Assembly (NCBI GenBank): GCA_024346935.1
Contig: AP024878.1
Coordinates: forward strand, 1,116,001 to 1,180,000
DNA: 64,000 bases
Source: Vibrio inusitatus
GTDB taxonomy: Bacteria; Pseudomonadota; Gammaproteobacteria; Enterobacterales; Vibrionaceae
Direction: 5' to 3'
The first letter of the stretch is position 1, and each line of letters opens with the position of its first letter. The translations under genes were made by a program, and so were the position numbers. The notes under the pieces were generated by a model. The model was not told the origin of the DNA. It saw only the letters and a list, made by a program, of their open reading frames with translations, and made no database searches. This document shows, piece by piece, positions 59,858 through 64,000 of this stretch.

Positions 59858-61528
59858 ATGCTAAAGGAATTTTTGGCTCAATCGACCTCAAGCAATGGCC
59901 AAGCGCGAAATTATGCTTTTAACAACACGTTAGAGCTCTCAAATCTTATTCCACCCACCGTCAGTTATGAAAGTCAGGGTGCCTTATTGGTAATTGCTGC
60001 AACTGAAGAGCTTGAATCACTTCAGCAGCAATTTTCTGGGTTAAGTTCGGTGACCTTCGCTACACCAGCGAATTCACCAGTACAAGGTGGAATAACCCCT
60101 TATTATTTCTCATCGGCTTCTCTTAGCGGATATATGGGCCGATTTTCATTTCAACTATCACAGCCAGACGCTTTATTAGAGATAGATCTTGCAACCGTTG
60201 CTATTCAACAAGCACATTTTGATCTCATTTTAGATTTGAGTTCACAGGCGCTTATTGACGCGGAAGTACCTCCGGTTGGTTATTTCCCTGTGGGAAGAGG
60301 TTATCCGAAACTAGAAGATGCCATAGAAGAAATTAATGGTTTGGTCGGCACTTTCGATAAGCCCAAATTTTTTCGGTTAGATACTGATAAATGCGCTCAC
60401 AGTTCACGTGGCGTTAAAGGGTGTGAACGTTGCATCTTATCCTGTCCTGCTGGAGCACTGTCTAGTGAGGGGAGCGACGAAATTGGGCATAAAATTGAAA
60501 TCAACCCCTACCTCTGCCAAGGGGTGGGAACCTGCGCGACTTCTTGTCCAACAGGCGCTATTGAATACGCACTGCCATACCCTCAAGAAACTCAGGGTTA
60601 TATCGAGAGAACGCTGCAGAATTACCAAAAACAGGGTGGCGAGTCGCCAATTATCCTATTTTGCAGTGAAGAGCATGAAACTTATAACCTAATGGCACTG
60701 AGAGCACTGCCAGATAATGTCATCCCTATTGTGGTGAACGAGCTTCCTTCTGTAGGCATAGATACTTGGTTTGCGGCTCTAGCCAATGGTGCAACTCAGG
60801 TATTGTTTGCTGCAAGTCGTCGGATGCCTGCCACTATAATCCGAGTGCTCAGTGAAGAAGTCACTGTCGCTCAGACCTTGTTAAGGCAGCTCGGCATCAA
60901 TGCAAGCTGTGTTGATATCTTGTATCTGGAAGATTTGAGATCCCAAACGCCTACCTTGATTGAAAAACCTTTAGGCGTTGCTGTTGGGGAACTTGAAGGC
61001 GATAAACGCTCAAGACTCTTCCAAGCATTAGATGGATTAGCGAAATCTTTTTCACCTCTTCAGTCGCAAGTCGCACTTCCGGCAGGGGCACCTTATGGCA
61101 CTGTAGAGTGCGATACAGACAAGTGCACCTTGTGTATGGCGTGTGTTGCAGTATGCCCAACCATGGCTATCCACAATGAAGGTAAGCTACCACTACTTAA
61201 TTTCATCGAGCAAGATTGTGTTCAGTGTGGCTTGTGTGAGGGAGCGTGTCCTGAAGACGCTCTCTCTTTGACTCCAAGAATGAACTGGGATCAGGAACAA
61301 CGCACTAATGCCACTGTCTTACACAAAGATGAGCCAGCACTTTGTTTACGTTGTGAAAAACCATTCGCTCCCAAGTCAATGATTACCATGCTTCAAGGTA
61401 AGTTAAAAGGTCATTCTCACTTTTCTGATGACAACGCGATACGTCGAATTGCCATGTGTGAAGACTGCCGAGTTGCGGATGTTTTTGAAGAAATGGCGAA
61501 AGATCCTACAAAACAGCTAAAATATTAG
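59858..61528 (+). CDS. multi-cluster 4Fe-4S ferredoxin-type protein
   Basis: A 556-residue iron-sulfur protein. Cysteine sets for [4Fe-4S] clusters lie near residues 180-240 (CERCILSCPAGALS and CQGVGTCATSCPTGAIEY) and near 415-470 (CTLCMACVAVCPTMAIH and CVQCGLCEGACPEDALSL). A CLRC pair follows near the C-terminus with a later CEDCR. It has no signal peptide, so it is cytoplasmic. It may mediate electron flow or maturation of the formate dehydrogenase; direct evidence is lacking. ATG 59858 is used (AGGA five bases upstream) instead of ATG 59852. Confidence 0.87.
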   Translation: MLKEFLAQSTSSNGQARNYAFNNTLELSNLIPPTVSYESQGALLVIAATEELESLQQQFSGLSSVTFATPANSPVQGGITPYYFSSASLSGYMGRFSFQLSQPDALLEIDLATVAIQQAHFDLILDLSSQALIDAEVPPVGYFPVGRGYPKLEDAIEEINGLVGTFDKPKFFRLDTDKCAHSSRGVKGCERCILSCPAGALSSEGSDEIGHKIEINPYLCQGVGTCATSCPTGAIEYALPYPQETQGYIERTLQNYQKQGGESPIILFCSEEHETYNLMALRALPDNVIPIVVNELPSVGIDTWFAALANGATQVLFAASRRMPATIIRVLSEEVTVAQTLLRQLGINASCVDILYLEDLRSQTPTLIEKPLGVAVGELEGDKRSRLFQALDGLAKSFSPLQSQVALPAGAPYGTVECDTDKCTLCMACVAVCPTMAIHNEGKLPLLNFIEQDCVQCGLCEGACPEDALSLTPRMNWDQEQRTNATVLHKDEPALCLRCEKPFAPKSMITMLQGKLKGHSHFSDDNAIRRIAMCEDCRVADVFEEMAKDPTKQLKY

Positions 61529-61536
61529 AGGTAAGC

Positions 61537-62136
61537 ATGAATCAAGAAGCACTACAGGCACCGCGTGCCGATATTTATTTGTTACTTGCTACCTTGTTTA
61601 GACAGCCACCAAGCAGCGGTTTGCTTCAATGGCTATCTGAAATAGAAACAGAAGCCGGTAACAGTCAAATGAGCGCTGATTGGCAAGCACTTAAGCAGGT
61701 AGCAAGCCAAACAACGCAACAAGAGATAGAAGAAGAATACCAAGATTTATTTATAGGGGTTGGGCGAGGGGAAGTGATGCCCTTTGCTTCTTGGCACCTA
61801 AGCGGCGCTTTAATGGAGAAGCCTTTAATAGCGCTGAGGCAAGATCTTTCCGCTCTGGGTTATGAGAGAAATAATAGCGTGAAAGAGCCAGAGGATCACA
61901 TTGCAGCGATTTGCGAGGTGATGGCGATGTTGATAGAAGAAAACTCACCGCAGCAAGGCGTTTTTTTTAATCGGCACATTGCAACTTGGTATAAAGATTT
62001 AGTGAAACAAATTCAGAACGCAAAAGCGGCTGAGTTTTACGTAGTTGTAGCAAGTCTTCTAGCTGCTTTTTTAGAGTTAGAAGCCGTAGCATTGAGTGAG
62101 CAGAGCATTGCTGTTCGTTCTAGTGAACTGGATTAG
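61537..62136 (+). CDS. TorD/DmsD-family molybdoenzyme chaperone
   Basis: A 199-residue all-helical chaperone of the TorD/DmsD family. It has the N-terminal YLLLATLFRQPPS, the central FIGVGRGEVMPFASWHLSGALMEKPL, and the signature EPEDHIAAICEVMA (Glu, Asp, His). Family members bind the Tat signal and aid cofactor loading. Position just before the Tat protein and fdhA genes makes FdhA the likely client, separate from TorD at 3.6 kb. Confidence 0.92.
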   Translation: MNQEALQAPRADIYLLLATLFRQPPSSGLLQWLSEIETEAGNSQMSADWQALKQVASQTTQQEIEEEYQDLFIGVGRGEVMPFASWHLSGALMEKPLIALRQDLSALGYERNNSVKEPEDHIAAICEVMAMLIEENSPQQGVFFNRHIATWYKDLVKQIQNAKAAEFYVVVASLLAAFLELEAVALSEQSIAVRSSELD

Positions 62137-62151
62137 GTTGAGGATGGAGTC

Positions 62152-62352
62152 ATGAAAAACAACAAAGAAATTGATAGTCATCGTCGTAAAGCGTTAAAGG
62201 CTTTAGGGGGTGGTGTTGTGGCAGGAGCAGTGCTTAGCACCGCGACAACAGCAGCTCAGGCGAACCCGATTGATGTGAATAACGAACAATCGAAAGATGA
62301 ACCGGGGTACAAAGAAACCCAACATATCCGTGACTATTATGATTCACTTTAG
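62152..62352 (+). CDS. small Tat-signal protein of the formate dehydrogenase region
   Basis: A 66-residue protein: a twin-arginine signal (HRRKALKALGGG, about residues 10-21) with a hydrophobic core ending near AQA, then a short polar tail with YKETQHIRDYYDSL. This matches the small Tat proteins found beside formate dehydrogenase catalytic genes (TIGR02811 type). It likely reaches the periplasm with the enzyme. The stop is 12 bases before fdhA. Confidence 0.88.
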   Translation: MKNNKEIDSHRRKALKALGGGVVAGAVLSTATTAAQANPIDVNNEQSKDEPGYKETQHIRDYYDSL

Positions 62353-62364
62353 GAGCCTAAAACT

Positions 62365-64000
62365 ATGAAACTAACCAAGCGCTCTGAAAGCACCTCAAAT
62401 CCTGATCAAAAGTTCGGTGTTAGCCGTCGTACCTTCATGAAAAATTCATCGCTCGCCGCAGGTGGTGCTGTAGTGGGAGCCGGGATCTTTGCTCCAGGTA
62501 TGATGAAAAAGGCACAAGCCAGCACTGAAAATGAAGACGTTAATGTCGAAATCAAACGTACTATCTGTTCTCACTGCTCTGTTGGGTGTGGTATCTATGC
62601 AGAAGTGAAAAATGGGGTATGGACAGGCCAAGAGCCTGCATTTGACCATCCATTTAACCTTGGCGGACATTGCGCCAAGGGTGCGGCGCTGCGCGAACAT
62701 GGTCGCGGTGAGAAACGCCTTAAGTATCCGATGAAGCTTGAGGGCGGTAAGTGGAAGAAAATGAGCTGGGACGAAGCCATCAATGAAATTGGCGATAAAG
62801 CTCTACAAATTCGCAAAGAATCTGGACCAGATTCAGTGTATTGGCTGGGTAGTGCAAAGCACAACAACGAACAAGCTTACACATTTAGAAAGATGGCGTC
62901 GCTTTGGGGTACTAACAACGTTGATCATCAAGCTCGTATTTGTCACTCCACTACTGTATCTGGGGTAGCCAATACTTGGGGTTATGGTGCGATGACCAAC
63001 TCTTTCAACGACATGCACAACTGTAAGTCGATGCTATTTATAGGCTCGAATCCTGCAGAGGCTCACCCAGTAGCCATGCAGCATATCTTGATAGCCAAAG
63101 AAAAGAACAACTGCAAAATAGTGGTTGCTGACCCTAGGCGTACGCGCACTGCAGCTAAGGCAAATCATTATGTTTCGCTTCGCCCAGGTACCGATGTTGC
63201 CTTTATTTGGGGCTTGTTGTGGCATATCTTCCAGAACAAATGGGAAGACCAAGAATTCATTCGTCAGCGTGTGTTTGGTATGGAAGAAATCCGTACTGAG
63301 GTAGCTAACTGGACTCCTGACAAGGTTGAGCGTGTGACTGGCGCCTCTGAAGAGCAAATGTACAAAACCGCGAAGATCTTAGCGGACAACCGCCCGGGTT
63401 GTATTGTTTGGTGTATGGGGGGGACTCAGCACACCACCGGTAATAACAATACTCGCGCATACTGTGTACTTGAGCTTGCTCTGGGTAACATGGGTAAATC
63501 GGGTGGGGGTGCAAACATCTTCCGTGGTCACGATAACGTACAGGGTGCAACAGACCTTGGCGTATTATCGCACACACTTCCAGGCTACTACGGCCTTGCA
63601 CCCGGTTCATGGAAACATTGGGCTAAGGTGTGGGATCTCGATTACAAGTGGATTGAAGAGCGCTTCGACCAAAACAAATACCGCGGCAAACTGCCAATGA
63701 ACAACATGGGTATCCCAGTATCCCGTTGGATAGATGGTGTTCTTGAGAACAAAGAGAATATTGAACAAAATGACAATATTCGCGCCATGTTCTATTGGGG
63801 GCACGCAGTAAACTCGCAAACACGTGGTCCAGAGATGCGTAAAGCGATGCAAAAGCTGGATATGATGGTTATCGTTGACCCATACCCAACGGTAGCAGGT
63901 GTTATGAATGACCGCACCGATGGCGTTTATTTGCTACCCGCGACGACTCAGTTTGAAACTCATGGTTCAGTAACCGCTTCAAACCGTTCGTTGCAATGGC
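62365..64000 (+). CDS. fdhA: formate dehydrogenase catalytic subunit FdhA (partial)
   Basis: A bis-MGD formate dehydrogenase; 545 codons are visible and the frame is open at the window edge (family length is about 950). The Tat signal SRRTFMKNSS is at residues 20-29. The N-terminal [4Fe-4S] motif has Cys68, Cys71, Cys75 and Cys103. The metal ligand is Cys193 in ARICHSTTVSG, encoded by TGT, where E. coli FdnG/FdoG have selenocysteine at UGA. Formate is oxidised in the periplasm. AGGAG precedes the ATG by nine bases. The downstream beta and gamma subunit genes should lie outside this window. Confidence 0.95.
   Translation, partial: MKLTKRSESTSNPDQKFGVSRRTFMKNSSLAAGGAVVGAGIFAPGMMKKAQASTENEDVNVEIKRTICSHCSVGCGIYAEVKNGVWTGQEPAFDHPFNLGGHCAKGAALREHGRGEKRLKYPMKLEGGKWKKMSWDEAINEIGDKALQIRKESGPDSVYWLGSAKHNNEQAYTFRKMASLWGTNNVDHQARICHSTTVSGVANTWGYGAMTNSFNDMHNCKSMLFIGSNPAEAHPVAMQHILIAKEKNNCKIVVADPRRTRTAAKANHYVSLRPGTDVAFIWGLLWHIFQNKWEDQEFIRQRVFGMEEIRTEVANWTPDKVERVTGASEEQMYKTAKILADNRPGCIVWCMGGTQHTTGNNNTRAYCVLELALGNMGKSGGGANIFRGHDNVQGATDLGVLSHTLPGYYGLAPGSWKHWAKVWDLDYKWIEERFDQNKYRGKLPMNNMGIPVSRWIDGVLENKENIEQNDNIRAMFYWGHAVNSQTRGPEMRKAMQKLDMMVIVDPYPTVAGVMNDRTDGVYLLPATTQFETHGSVTASNRSLQW

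Noticed and set aside
62833..63852. Minus-strand open frames opposite fdhA
   Set aside because: The plus strand is an uninterrupted molybdoenzyme frame with the expected cofactor motifs; the antisense frames have no recognisable protein features.

Overview
The window reads as chromosome I of a Vibrio species (Gammaproteobacteria, Vibrionaceae). It has a cmoM-mukF-mukE-mukB operon, a Tol-Pal operon, ruvC/ruvAB, aspS, cydABX and nadA in enterobacterial-like form. It also has clear Vibrio marks: a Qrr quorum-sensing small RNA, a PurR with its own operator, and a formate dehydrogenase region linked to DUF3305/DUF3306. I see no prophage, transposase, plasmid or CRISPR. Coding density is high, and most gaps hold terminators, operators or short palindromic repeats.

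Layout: 0-5 kb holds an alpha/beta hydrolase, a DUF2007 protein, a TVP38-type membrane protein, purR, torD and elyC. 5-12.5 kb holds cmoM and the MukBEF condensin. 12.7-18.2 kb holds an SDR-like protein and a TIGR02647-like protein, then torE-torC-torA for TMAO respiration behind a gap with perfect inverted DnaA boxes. 18.4-21.1 kb holds a glycine-zipper lipoprotein, a qrr gene with sigma-54 promoter and LuxO-type site, a pentameric ligand-gated channel and cmoA. 21.3-29 kb holds aspS, ruvC, ruvAB (with SOS box) and cydABX (with FNR and ArcA-like sites). 29.3-35.8 kb holds ybgC-tolQRAB-pal-cpoB and nadA. 35.9-52.8 kb is a mixed stretch with tRNA-Ser(GGA), several Vibrio-type hypothetical genes, a 28-codon membrane micro-ORF, a YedE-type transporter, gltS, a rhodanese, a long RecQ, a long RluA-family enzyme, an HlyD pair, a Dcu transporter, a crotonase, an EamA exporter, an old yellow enzyme and gloA.

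52.9-64 kb is the most coherent accessory block. The minus-strand operon fdhD-tupA-tupB-tupC-mobA-(mobB::moeA) supplies oxyanion uptake, pterin-cofactor synthesis and sulfuration. The divergent plus-strand operon DUF3305-DUF3306-ferredoxin-TorD-like chaperone-small Tat protein-fdhA makes a periplasmic formate dehydrogenase with cysteine in place of selenocysteine. The fdhA gene runs off the right edge. The theme across the window is anaerobic or micro-oxic respiration: TMAO, formate, C4-dicarboxylates and cytochrome bd.

Two repeat classes recur between genes. One is imperfect palindromes bounded by CGTCAT and ATGACG. The other is arrays of the heptamer AGCTGAT next to 75-78 bp MITE-like elements. 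Starts were moved from the longest ORF where a Shine-Dalgarno sequence or family alignment favoured another codon; these cases are stated in the entries. Family assignments come from recognition by eye, with no database search.
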